Source of the DNA: an uncultured Thiodictyon sp.
GTDB taxonomy: Bacteria; Pseudomonadota; Gammaproteobacteria; Chromatiales; Chromatiaceae
Direction of reading: 5' to 3'
Length of the DNA stretch: 55,008 nucleotides
Assembly: GCF_903946935.1 (NCBI RefSeq)
Contig: NZ_CAJAXH010000035.1
Location: 1 to 55,008 of the forward strand
The notes under the pieces are model-generated. The model saw only the letters and a program-made list of their open reading frames with translations, was not told the DNA's origin and did no database searches. This document shows, piece after piece, positions 8,577 to 16,192 of this stretch. The position numbers and the translations under genes were made by a program. Numbering within the stretch: the stretch's first letter is position 1; each line of letters opens with the position of its first letter.

Positions 8577-9884
8577 CTAGTTGGCGGCGGGTGCGGGCGG
8601 CGTCTGGTCCTTCGCGGCGGGTGCCGCCATGTCACCGTCCTGCGTATCCGCCGGTGCATCCTGGTCTTCGGCGGGCGCCACATCGCCCTCTGACTCGGCC
8701 TCCGGCGGGGCCTCGTCGCCCTCGGTCGCGGCGTCCGGTGTCGGCTCGTCGCCGGCCGGCGCATCCGCATCCTCTATCCCGGCCTCCAGCGGGACCGGCT
8801 CAGCGGCTGGCGCATTCGCGTCCGGCGTTCCGAGCGCTGGCGGGGCCTGATCGCCGGCCGGCGCACCCGGCGCCGGGCCGCCCGTTGCCGCTCCCTGTGG
8901 CGCGGCGGCCGGCGGTGCGACCTTGGGTGCGATGCCTAGCAGCTTGTCGCGGTTCAGCCCGAGCAGCCCCTCCAGGTCAAACTCCGAGAGCTTGAAATAC
9001 CAGGGCCGGTCGCCGGCCTTGAGCACATAGTCCTTGCTATCCTTGGCCTGGGCGATGCGATAGACGTGGCGGCTGCCGTCGGCCAGTTGCACCGTCAGGT
9101 CCAGCGCCGGGGTGGCCAGGTTGTATTCTGGCTTGTCCTCGATGCCCAGCACGCCGCGATAGCCCAGGTTGCCGACGCGCGCCAGCAGGCCGGTGACGGC
9201 CGCGGCAGTCGGCTTGTCGGTGGTGCCGGCCAGGTGCCAGCCGTCCTTGTCCTTGGTCAGAGTCCAGTCGGCGGTGGCGATCGAGTCGATCTTCTCCTCA
9301 TCCAGTTTCAGGGTGTCACGCTGCAACCAGTCATCGCGGCGGTTGGAAACCTCGAACAGCGGCAGGTCGAGATCGTAGACCGCGGCATCGCCGGCCGGGC
9401 GGGCGAACTCGCGCTTGAACCCGGGCGAGTCGCCCAGGAGCAGGGTGGCGACCGGCTTGCCGCCCGCCTCCAGGGTCAGCTTGCGCTCGAATCCATCGTC
9501 CGCCACCTTGTGCCGCCGCTGGGCGGCCGCGCTGGTGGCGACCGGCAGCGGGCGCTTGAGCCCGGCCAGCTTGTCCAGCAGCGCCTCGACCTTGGTGCCC
9601 TCGACCGGGAAGTCCTTGAGGTCCGCGATCGCCCAGCCCTGTTTGCCGCGGCTCAGGGTGAGGGTCTCGCCGGCCCCCTCAATGCGCACGCTGGCGATGG
9701 CCTTGGGGTCAAAGGTGAGCAGTCGGCCCTCCCCGACGCTCGGGTCCAGGGTGCCGCGGGCGGCCCAGGTCAGGCCGATGGCCAGGACGATCTGGGCGCC
9801 GAGCAGGATGGCCGGGTAGAAGGCCACCGGGGTGCGCAGGCTGACGAGCCAGTCGCGGACGGTGTTAGACAGGCGTGGTTCCAT
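8577..9884 (-). CDS. DUF4340 protein of a Gld-type ABC transport system
   Basis: The 435-residue product has one N-terminal membrane helix (about residues 21-43, including AILLGAQIVLAIGLTWAA) followed by the DUF4340 beta-rich repeat domain (FDPKAIASVRIEG near the start and LSEFDLEGLLGLNRDKLLG near its end). About 110 C-terminal residues are low complexity, rich in Ala, Pro, Asp and Glu, and probably disordered. DUF4340 proteins regularly follow GldG-like genes and are thought to be extracytoplasmic parts of the same complex. I took ATG 9884 rather than TTG 9890; it lies 2 bp after the stop of the upstream gene, so the two are very likely translationally coupled. Confidence 0.85.
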   Translation of the reverse strand: MEPRLSNTVRDWLVSLRTPVAFYPAILLGAQIVLAIGLTWAARGTLDPSVGEGRLLTFDPKAIASVRIEGAGETLTLSRGKQGWAIADLKDFPVEGTKVEALLDKLAGLKRPLPVATSAAAQRRHKVADDGFERKLTLEAGGKPVATLLLGDSPGFKREFARPAGDAAVYDLDLPLFEVSNRRDDWLQRDTLKLDEEKIDSIATADWTLTKDKDGWHLAGTTDKPTAAAVTGLLARVGNLGYRGVLGIEDKPEYNLATPALDLTVQLADGSRHVYRIAQAKDSKDYVLKAGDRPWYFKLSEFDLEGLLGLNRDKLLGIAPKVAPPAAAPQGAATGGPAPGAPAGDQAPPALGTPDANAPAAEPVPLEAGIEDADAPAGDEPTPDAATEGDEAPPEAESEGDVAPAEDQDAPADTQDGDMAAPAAKDQTPPAPAAN

Positions 9885-9886
9885 GA

Positions 9887-12817
9887 TCAAGCCCTCCCTG
9901 CGGACTTGGCGGGGGTGAGATAGCGTGCCTGGGCCAGGTCACGACGGGTGCGCGCGCGGCGGGCGAGCCCATAGAGGAGCCCGAGACCGGCCAGGGCGAG
10001 CGCATAGTTCAGGTACTCGACGACCATGCGTCCCTCGCGGCTCAACGGGGTCAGGAGTCGGCTGAACTGGCCGCGCCCGCGCAGCGCCAGCAGGCCGCGG
10101 TCCTCCAGTGACCACTCGACCGCGTTCTGGATCAGCTCAATGGGTTTCAGATAGCGGCTCTGGGTCGCCTCGCTGGCCAGGCTGATGGCGGTGTCGGTGA
10201 GGAAGCTCTGCGAGCCGATCAGGATCAGGCGCGCCGTGTCCGGGGAGGACTCGATCACGCCAGCGGCCACCGCCTGTTTGCCATCGTCCTTGGCGTCCGG
10301 TTGTTCGGGCGCTGCCTTGGGGTCCGCCTTGGGGTCCGCCGGCTTGAGTGCCGCGGGGGCGGCCGCCGCCAGGGGCGAGGGCTTGCCGGCGAAGGCCGAT
10401 TCAAAGCGCCCCTCCAGCGCGACGCCCAGCACCTGGGTGCCGCGATCCTTGCCGCGCGCAAAGCCGAGTTTCCCATGGGCCTTGAAGTCCGGTTGCAGCG
10501 CAGTGGAGTCGCTGGTCCAGGCCGCGGGCGAACTGTGGATCAGGGTGGTGACGGTGCGCCCCTTGGTCTTGGCGGGGTCGATCTGGATCGGCGATGACCA
10601 GTTCATGGTGAGCTGCCCCAGGTTGGCCGTGATCCCTGAGTCGGCGGCGAGGCCATCGGCACGCACGTCGGGGAAGTAGGGGTAGTCGACCATCTGCAAC
10701 TCCTCCACCATGAAGCCGGCCAGGTTGCGCTGCACCGGGATCGGGAAGGGGGTGTTCTGCGGGTCGAGCACCAGCGACTTGCCCAGGGTGATGCCCTGGA
10801 CCGCGAACCAGTCCTCCAACCCGGTGGTCTGGGGTCGGGCGTTGATGCCCCCGCGGCCCAGGTCTACGTTGAAGCTGGCGGCGGCCACCAGGGTGGTGCC
10901 CCCCTGCATCAGGAACTGGTCGATGGCGAACTGCTGTTTCTGATCGAGGTTTTCCGGCCCCAGGACCAGCAGCAGGTCGGTGTCCGCCGGGACTTGGCCG
11001 GACTTGAGATCGGTCTCCTTGAGGTTGAAGCCGTCACGCAGGCGCTGTTCCAACTGACCGAAGGCGGCGGATTGCCGGGGCGGCCTCCCGTATTGAGGGG
11101 CGGCCTGGGGCGGGGTATAGACCGCCAGGGTGCGCAGTACGCCCGGGGCGAAGCGTTTGATCCCGGCCTCGATGGCGCGCTGCAACCCCGCCTTGTCCAA
11201 CGACTCAGGCAAGGCCACCGGCTCCGCCCGCCCGCCGGACTCCAGGACCAGATAGAAATAGAAGGGGTTCGGATTGAGCAGGCCGGCCACCATCGGCTTG
11301 AAACCGAAGCGCTCCTTCACCTCGCGGGCCAGGGCCTGGTCGGTGCCCGGGTCCTGGACCTGGAAGCTGAAACGGCCATTGGACTTGGCCTGCATCTCGG
11401 TGAGCAACGCGGTGAGATCGGTGCTAAGGCCGGGCAGGGGCTTGGGCAACTTGGCGGAGATGAAGGCACGCAGCTTCACCGGGGCCTTGAGCCCGCCGAA
11501 CAGGTCGCCGCCGCCTTGATAGCCATAGAGGACCTTCTTGATGGCCCGGGTGATGTCGTACTCGGGGTTGCGCAGGCGCACGTCCAGTTCGGTCTCACCG
11601 CGCGACTTGACGTCGATCAGGTCCTGGAAGCCCAGGTGCTCGAATTGGTCGCCATATTTCACCACCACGTCGAAATAGGAATTGACCACGCCTGCCTGGT
11701 ACTTGCTGGCGGTCTGGAAGGCGACTGGGTGGATGCCGTATTGCTCGCCGGCCTCCCGCTCCAGGTCCGGGTGGTCCGCCGGGTCGATGAACTCCACCCG
11801 CACCCGGCCGCCCCCGGCCACCTGATATTCCTTGAGCAGGTCGCGGATCTGGGGCACCAATGGGGCGAGCAGCGGATGGGTCTGGGCGCTGAAATAGCCG
11901 CGGATCAAGAGCGGTTCCTGGAGCTGGCCGAGATAGCCGCGGGTCGCCTCCGAGATGGTGTAGAGCTTGCCCTGGGTGAGGTCCGCCCGGGCGCTGTCGA
12001 TCGAGTTGAGCCACAGATTGGCGGCCAGCAGGTTGGCGGCGGCCAGCACAGTGAACAGTGTGAGTCGGCGATGCCCCTCGGGCTTGTCGCTGTCGGCCGC
12101 CCAGCGCAGGCGCTCCAGGCTGTAGGTGGTGAGCGCCAGGAAGGTGCCGACGATGCTGATGTAATAATAGAGGTCGCGCAGGTCGATCACCCCGCGGGTG
12201 ATCGAGTCGAACCGCGAGCCGCTGCCCAGCAGGCGCAGGACCTCGGCCCCGCGGTTGCCGAACAGGTTGGTCAGTGCGTCCGCGCCCAGCAGATAGAAGA
12301 TGGCGCACAGCAGCACGCTGCCGATCAGTGCCACGATGGGGTTATCGGTCCGGGAGGAGACGAAGAGCCCGATGGACAGATAGGCCGCCGCGAGCAACAG
12401 GGTGGCCACATAGGCGCCGATGACCGGACCCCAGTCGAGCGGCCCCAAGAGCGCGATGGTCGCCGGTAGCGGCAGGGTGAGTACCAGCGCGATGGCCACC
12501 AGGGCGAGCGCCGCCAGGAACTTGGCCGTCACCAGTCGCCAGGTCGGCACCGGCAGGGTGAGCAGGGTCTCCAGCGTCCCGGCGCGGCGCTCCTCGCTCC
12601 AGAGGCGCATGGTGAGCGCGGCGCAGAGGAAGATCAGCAGGACCGGCATCCACTCGAAGAGCGGGCGGGCATCGGCGATGTTGCGTGCGAAGAAGGCGGC
12701 GACCCAGAAGAACACGAAGAGACACACGGCCAGGAAGGCGCCGATAAAGATATAGGCGACCGGGGAGCCGAAGAAGACGGACAGCTCCTTGCGGGCGATG
12801 CGCAGGATGTCAGACAT
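9887..12817 (-). CDS. Fused ABC permease/GldG-type substrate subunit
   Basis: The 976-residue protein joins two units that are separate in gliding bacteria. Residues 1-245 are an ABC-2 type permease (GldF-like) with about six membrane helices and the motif MRLWSEERRAGTLETLLTLPV. From about residue 260 comes a further membrane helix and then the large extracytoplasmic GldG-type (ABC_transp_aux) domain with IRGYFSAQTHPLL and LLKEYQ, followed by an Ala/Pro/Lys-rich insert and a C-terminal helix (YLNYALALAGLGLLYGLARRARTRR). ATG 12817 follows AAGGAGG at good spacing and overlaps the end of the ATPase gene by 8 bp. The open frame upstream to 13036 is only an extension into the ATPase gene. Substrate unknown; homologous systems occur in many non-gliding Proteobacteria. 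Confidence 0.88.
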   Translation of the reverse strand: MSDILRIARKELSVFFGSPVAYIFIGAFLAVCLFVFFWVAAFFARNIADARPLFEWMPVLLIFLCAALTMRLWSEERRAGTLETLLTLPVPTWRLVTAKFLAALALVAIALVLTLPLPATIALLGPLDWGPVIGAYVATLLLAAAYLSIGLFVSSRTDNPIVALIGSVLLCAIFYLLGADALTNLFGNRGAEVLRLLGSGSRFDSITRGVIDLRDLYYYISIVGTFLALTTYSLERLRWAADSDKPEGHRRLTLFTVLAAANLLAANLWLNSIDSARADLTQGKLYTISEATRGYLGQLQEPLLIRGYFSAQTHPLLAPLVPQIRDLLKEYQVAGGGRVRVEFIDPADHPDLEREAGEQYGIHPVAFQTASKYQAGVVNSYFDVVVKYGDQFEHLGFQDLIDVKSRGETELDVRLRNPEYDITRAIKKVLYGYQGGGDLFGGLKAPVKLRAFISAKLPKPLPGLSTDLTALLTEMQAKSNGRFSFQVQDPGTDQALAREVKERFGFKPMVAGLLNPNPFYFYLVLESGGRAEPVALPESLDKAGLQRAIEAGIKRFAPGVLRTLAVYTPPQAAPQYGRPPRQSAAFGQLEQRLRDGFNLKETDLKSGQVPADTDLLLVLGPENLDQKQQFAIDQFLMQGGTTLVAAASFNVDLGRGGINARPQTTGLEDWFAVQGITLGKSLVLDPQNTPFPIPVQRNLAGFMVEELQMVDYPYFPDVRADGLAADSGITANLGQLTMNWSSPIQIDPAKTKGRTVTTLIHSSPAAWTSDSTALQPDFKAHGKLGFARGKDRGTQVLGVALEGRFESAFAGKPSPLAAAAPAALKPADPKADPKAAPEQPDAKDDGKQAVAAGVIESSPDTARLILIGSQSFLTDTAISLASEATQSRYLKPIELIQNAVEWSLEDRGLLALRGRGQFSRLLTPLSREGRMVVEYLNYALALAGLGLLYGLARRARTRRDLAQARYLTPAKSAGRA

Positions 12818-13772
12818 GGGCGGCCTCCTTGGGCGCGGCGATGGGATTGAGCGGCGCCGACTCGGAGATGGCCCGGAACAGGGCCTCCAGGTCGCGGCGC
12901 TCCGGCTCCAGTGCAAAGAGGTCCCAGCCGCGCTCAGCAACGGCACGCGCCACACCCGGGGCCGCGGTCTGGGCATCGGGTAGGGTGAGGGCGAAGCGGT
13001 GATAGGCCGAGTCGCTGTCGAGCAGGGTCGCGGCACTCACCCCCGGGATGGCGGCCAACAGTGGTTGGGCCTCTGCCGCCGGGCGATCCAGGGTCACCAA
13101 GAGGCGAGGGCTGCGCCCGACGGCGTTCAGATCGCTATCCAGCGCCAGGCGCCCGCCGCTCATGATCAGCACCCGTTGGCACACCGCCTCGACCTCTTGG
13201 AGGATGTGGGTGGAGACGATGACGGTGGCATCCCGCGCCAGCTCCTGGATCAGTTCGCGCATGTGCTGGATCTGGGTCGGGTCCAGGCCATTGGTGGGCT
13301 CGTCCAGGATCAGGATCTTCGGGCTGTGCAGGATGGCCAGTGCCACCCCCAGGCGCTGCCGGTAGCCGCGCGAGAGGGTCGCGACCTGCGCACTCGCCTT
13401 GGCCTCAAGGGCCGTGCGCTCCACCGCGCGGCGGATGGCGGCCGGGCGCTCGCCGGTCGGCAACCCGTGCAGCACCGCCTGGTACTGGAGCGAGTCCAGC
13501 ACCGTCATCTCCGGGTACAGCGGGCAATTCTCCGGCAGATAGCCGACCCGGCGCTGGACCTCGCGGCGGTGCTCGGCGAGTGCGAGCCCGTCGATGCGGA
13601 TGGTCCCGCCGCTCGGCTCCAGGTAGCCCGTCAGCATCTTCATGATGGTGGTCTTGCCGGCCCCGTTGTGGCCGAGCAGCCCGACGATCTCGCCGTGGCC
13701 GATGTCGAAGGAGACCTCCGACACGGCCTTGAGCGTGCCGTAGCTCCGGCTTAAGTTTCGAACCTCGATCAT
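12810..13772 (-). CDS. ABC transporter ATP-binding protein (GldA-like)
   Basis: A 320-residue ABC ATPase with Walker A GHNGAGKTT (34-42), Q-loop region VGYLPENCPLYPEMTV, a degenerate signature LSRGYRQ (133-139, where LSGGQ is usual) and Walker B ILILDEPT (153-160), followed by the H-loop STHILQE. LSxGxRQR is common in the GldA and ABC-2 drug-export branch. A C-terminal region of about 100 residues after the core is typical of that branch. It is the first gene of a three-gene operon on the minus strand with the fused permease/GldG and DUF4340 genes. Confidence 0.92.
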   Translation of the reverse strand: MIEVRNLSRSYGTLKAVSEVSFDIGHGEIVGLLGHNGAGKTTIMKMLTGYLEPSGGTIRIDGLALAEHRREVQRRVGYLPENCPLYPEMTVLDSLQYQAVLHGLPTGERPAAIRRAVERTALEAKASAQVATLSRGYRQRLGVALAILHSPKILILDEPTNGLDPTQIQHMRELIQELARDATVIVSTHILQEVEAVCQRVLIMSGGRLALDSDLNAVGRSPRLLVTLDRPAAEAQPLLAAIPGVSAATLLDSDSAYHRFALTLPDAQTAAPGVARAVAERGWDLFALEPERRDLEALFRAISESAPLNPIAAPKEAAHV

Positions 13773-13998
13773 GCATTGACTCCCGTGTCCGGTTCTGTGG
13801 ATGGGTGGCCAGGTCCGCGCGGCAGACCGGCCGAAACGTCAGGGTGCCATAGAGTCGACAGCGGCGCGGGCGGGGTCAAGTGACTAAATGTTTAGGTTCT
13901 GCCCGCGGGAGTGGCATCTGGTCGCGATCCGGCCTCGGGGGGTGCGCAGGCGCCGCGGCGCGGCCAGGTAATACCCGACTGCTTTTCTCTGTTGTCTT

Positions 13999-14106
13999 CT
14001 GGCTCCCACGCTCCCGCGTGGGAGCAAGTGCGGGCGCTCTGCGTCCAGTGCCAAGACCGGACGCGGAGCGCCCGCACGGCATTCCCACGCTGGAGCGTGG
14101 GAACGA
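13999..14106. repeat. Interspersed palindromic repeat, copy 2 (inverted relative to copy 1)
   Basis: The reverse complement of this stretch matches 3972-4079 over its full 108 bp with a modest number of differences, including the outer TTCCCACGCTCC arms and the inner GCGCTCTGCGTCC pair. The two copies face each other across about 10 kb that contains the DUF1015, kinase and ABC transporter genes. Confidence 0.85.
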
Positions 14107-14113
14107 GAACGTT

Positions 14114-14237
14114 CGTAGGGTGGATAAGGCGCGCCACAGGTGGTTTGGGATTGGGCAGGGCGGTTGGGCGCGCCGCATCCACCAGGCGCGGTGGCAGCGG
14201 GCGGGGTGGTGGATGCGCTTCGCTTATCCACCCTACG
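14114..14237. repeat. Inverted-repeat element with CGTAGGGTGGATAAG ends
   Basis: CGTAGGGTGGATAAG at the left is matched by its reverse complement CTTATCCACCCTACG at the right, enclosing about 95 bp with further pairing (GCGCGCC, GCATCCACC). Sequences with GTAGGGTGGAT ends are a common intergenic repeat in Proteobacteria. It has no coding potential. Confidence 0.75.
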
Positions 14238-14350
14238 GCGGTCGGCGAATGGTGGGAGCGGACGGTTATACCTGACCGTTCGATAGCCACAACCCCGGCC
14301 TTCGCGCTACAATCCGCGACGCCTACCACAACACGAAAGGAGCTTTGCCC

Positions 14351-15166
14351 ATGCGTCGCACCGCCCCCGTCACCCTGGCCGTCGCCTCGCTGACCCTGTT
14401 GGCGGCGGTCAGTGTCCACGCCGAGTCCCCGCCCCAGACCTATCGCAACAGCATCGGCATGACCTTCGCCTTGATTCCCGCCGGGTCCTTCACCATGGGC
14501 TGCAACCCCATTTTTGAGCGCGGCGGTAACGAACTCCCGGACCACCCGGTGCGCATCGGTGAGCCCTTTTACATGCAGACTACGGAGGTGACCCAGGAGC
14601 AGTGGATGGGGCTCATGTCCTCCAACCCCTCCAAGTTCAAGGGGAGCAGCAACCCGGTGGAGCAGGTCAGTTGGGACGACATCCAGGTGTTCCTCAAGGC
14701 GCTGAAGGACCGCGAGGGGTGCGGTGCCTGCTACCGGCTGCCCAGCGAGGCGGAGTGGGAGTACGCCTACCGCGCCGGTTCCACCAGCACCTACTACTGG
14801 GGCGACGACGCGGATTCACTGGGCCAGTATGCCTGGTATAGCCAGAACTCGGGCGAGAAGACCCACCCGGTGGGCCAGCTCAAGCCCAACGCCTGGGGGT
14901 TGTACGACATGGCCGGTAACGTCTTCGAGTGGGTGGCGGACTGTTACCATGAGAGCTACGCGGGCGCGCCGGGTAACGGATCCGCCTGGACGGGAAGTTG
15001 TTACCGGCGGAGCGATGGGGTCATGCCCCGGGTGCTGCGCGGCGGGGCTTGGGGCGACCTCCCGTACGGCTGCCGCGCCGCCTACCGCATCTACGTCACC
15101 CCCGCCGACCGCGACTACCTCGTCGGGTTCCGGGTGGTGGGAGTTGTTTCGGCGAGGACTCCGTAG
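14351..15166 (+). CDS. Secreted SUMF1/FGE-fold protein
   Basis: The 271-residue product starts with a signal peptide (residues 1-25, cleavage likely after HAE or VHA) and is otherwise one SUMF1 (formylglycine-generating enzyme-like) domain. Landmarks are IPAGSFTMG, PVEQVSWDD, RLPSEAEWEYAYRAG, GLYDMAGNVFEWVADCY, RVLRGGAW and GFRVV at the end. Most bacterial proteins of this fold are not true sulfatase activators. The paired active-site cysteines of real FGE are not obvious here, so the fold call is firm and the enzyme call is not. ATG 14351 follows AGGAG; an in-frame TTG two codons earlier is less likely. Confidence 0.88.
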   Translation: MRRTAPVTLAVASLTLLAAVSVHAESPPQTYRNSIGMTFALIPAGSFTMGCNPIFERGGNELPDHPVRIGEPFYMQTTEVTQEQWMGLMSSNPSKFKGSSNPVEQVSWDDIQVFLKALKDREGCGACYRLPSEAEWEYAYRAGSTSTYYWGDDADSLGQYAWYSQNSGEKTHPVGQLKPNAWGLYDMAGNVFEWVADCYHESYAGAPGNGSAWTGSCYRRSDGVMPRVLRGGAWGDLPYGCRAAYRIYVTPADRDYLVGFRVVGVVSARTP

Positions 15167-15270
15167 CCCTTTACCCTTTTCCCCTCTTGCCTTGTGCGAG
15201 AACCTTGAGTAACGGGTAAAGCACCTGGGCACAAACAACACCAATTTAACCACACCCTGGATGGACTTCC

Positions 15271-15594
15271 ATGAAAAAGACGCTCTTTCTGATTGGCGGA
15301 CTGGCCGCCCTGATCGCGACCGGCCCGGCCCTGGCCTGCGGTATTCAAGGCTCCGCCGCGCGTACCGATGGCTCCAAGGTGGATGGCACGGCGACCGTCT
15401 CCACCAGTTGGAACAGCACCAAGGCGTATCCCAAGAACGGCGGCTATCAGCTCGATATGGGATCGTCGGCCTGTGGCCAATCGGCGGATGTCTATGTCAA
15501 CGGCAACAGCCTTGGACGCCATTCGATCCCCTCCAGTGGTTATGCAACCGTCAATTTCACCTTGAAAGGCTCGTCGGATTCTCCGGTGAGGTGA
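15271..15594 (+). CDS. Small secreted protein of unknown function
   Basis: A 107-residue product with a clear Sec signal peptide (MKKTLFLIGGLAALIATGPALA) and a mature part of about 85 residues rich in Ser, Gly and Thr with alternating beta-type hydrophobics (DGTATVSTSW, SADVYVNGNSLG). The mature chain has two cysteines, which could form a disulfide. The pattern suggests a small beta-sandwich like carboxypeptidase regulatory domains, but I do not recognise a named family. A strong hairpin follows the gene. Confidence 0.75.
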   Translation: MKKTLFLIGGLAALIATGPALACGIQGSAARTDGSKVDGTATVSTSWNSTKAYPKNGGYQLDMGSSACGQSADVYVNGNSLGRHSIPSSGYATVNFTLKGSSDSPVR

Positions 15595-15604
15595 GTCACC
15601 CTGG

Positions 15605-15653
15605 GCCGGACGGGGCAATCGCCCCGTCCGGCGCGAGGGTTCGCGATTTTTTG
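15605..15653 (+). terminator. Probable intrinsic terminator
   Basis: GCCGGACGGGG and CCCCGTCCGGC form an 11-bp stem with a 6-base loop (15605-15632). A second small stem, CGCGA/TCGCG, is followed by ATTTTTT (to about 15653). It lies just after the small secreted protein gene and ahead of the DUF4160 gene. Confidence 0.6.
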
Positions 15654-15662
15654 GAGGCGTTC

Positions 15663-15932
15663 ATGCCGGCGATCAGCATGTTTTACGGCATCATCATTCG
15701 GATGCTGTTCATGGATACCAAGCAGCACAACCGGCCGCACATCCATGTGGAATATCAGGGGATGCAAGCGGTCTTCGCAATCCCCGAGGGCGAGTTGCTC
15801 GAAGGAGACCTCCCGTCGAAGAAGGCCCGTCAGGTCCAGGTCTGGATCGACCTGCACGAGGAGGAATTGATGGCCAACTGGTCCCTGGCGGTTCGCGGCG
15901 AGCCGGTCTTCCCGATCGACCCATTGCGTTGA
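15663..15932 (+). CDS. DUF4160 domain protein
   Basis: An 89-residue protein with the DUF4160 signature: start MPAISMFYGIIIRM, then the HNRPHIHVEY motif near residues 24-33, then an acidic and Trp-containing C-terminal half (QVWIDLHEEELMANW). ATG 15663 has GGAGG upstream. The gene is directly followed by a DUF2442 gene with 1 bp between stop and start. These two families are very often neighbours and have been suspected to be a toxin-antitoxin-like pair, without firm proof that I know of. Confidence 0.85.
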   Translation: MPAISMFYGIIIRMLFMDTKQHNRPHIHVEYQGMQAVFAIPEGELLEGDLPSKKARQVQVWIDLHEEELMANWSLAVRGEPVFPIDPLR

Positions 15933-15933
15933 G

Positions 15934-16188
15934 ATGTCCATCATGTTTCCTGCCGTCGTCGCTGTTACCCCGGAACCCGACCACTGGTTGCACCTGACCT
16001 TCGCCAACGGCGAGCGTCGCCGCTTTGACATGACCCCCTATCTCGGCTACCCGGTCTTCCAGCGCTTGCGCAACCCCGGATTTTTCGGCCTGGCGCAGGT
16101 GGACTACGGCACCGTGACCTGGCCCGGCGAGATCGATATCGCCCCTGAGACCCTTTATGCCGAGGCGCTGCCGGAGCACCCACCATAG
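15934..16188 (+). CDS. DUF2442 domain protein
   Basis: An 84-residue product with DUF2442 features: PDHWLHLTFANGERRRFDM at the start, YPVFQRLRNPGFF in the middle, and VTWPGEIDIAPETLY near the end. ATG 15934 overlaps nothing but sits 1 bp after the DUF4160 stop; a second ATG at 15943 is also possible. Translational coupling with DUF4160 is likely. The function is unknown. Confidence 0.83.
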   Translation: MSIMFPAVVAVTPEPDHWLHLTFANGERRRFDMTPYLGYPVFQRLRNPGFFGLAQVDYGTVTWPGEIDIAPETLYAEALPEHPP

Positions 16189-16192
16189 GCGA

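Larger units (their letters stand above)
13773..14350. other. 578-bp intergenic region, largely repeats
   Basis: This gap lies between the divergent ABC ATPase and SUMF1-protein genes. It holds the second copy of the 108-bp palindromic element (13999-14106) and a different inverted repeat (14114-14237). The remaining sequence presumably contains both promoters. TACAAT at 14308-14313 could be the -10 of the downstream gene, but no matching -35 is evident. Confidence 0.6.

Noticed and set aside
10994-12469. 491-codon open frame on the plus strand inside the permease/GldG gene
   Set aside because: The translation is a Gly/Leu/Gln/Glu-rich mirror of the real gene, with no ribosome-binding site or known motif.
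14351-15166. True sulfatase-activating formylglycine-generating enzyme
   Set aside because: The SUMF1 fold is clear, but the paired active-site cysteines and a sulfatase neighbour are not seen.
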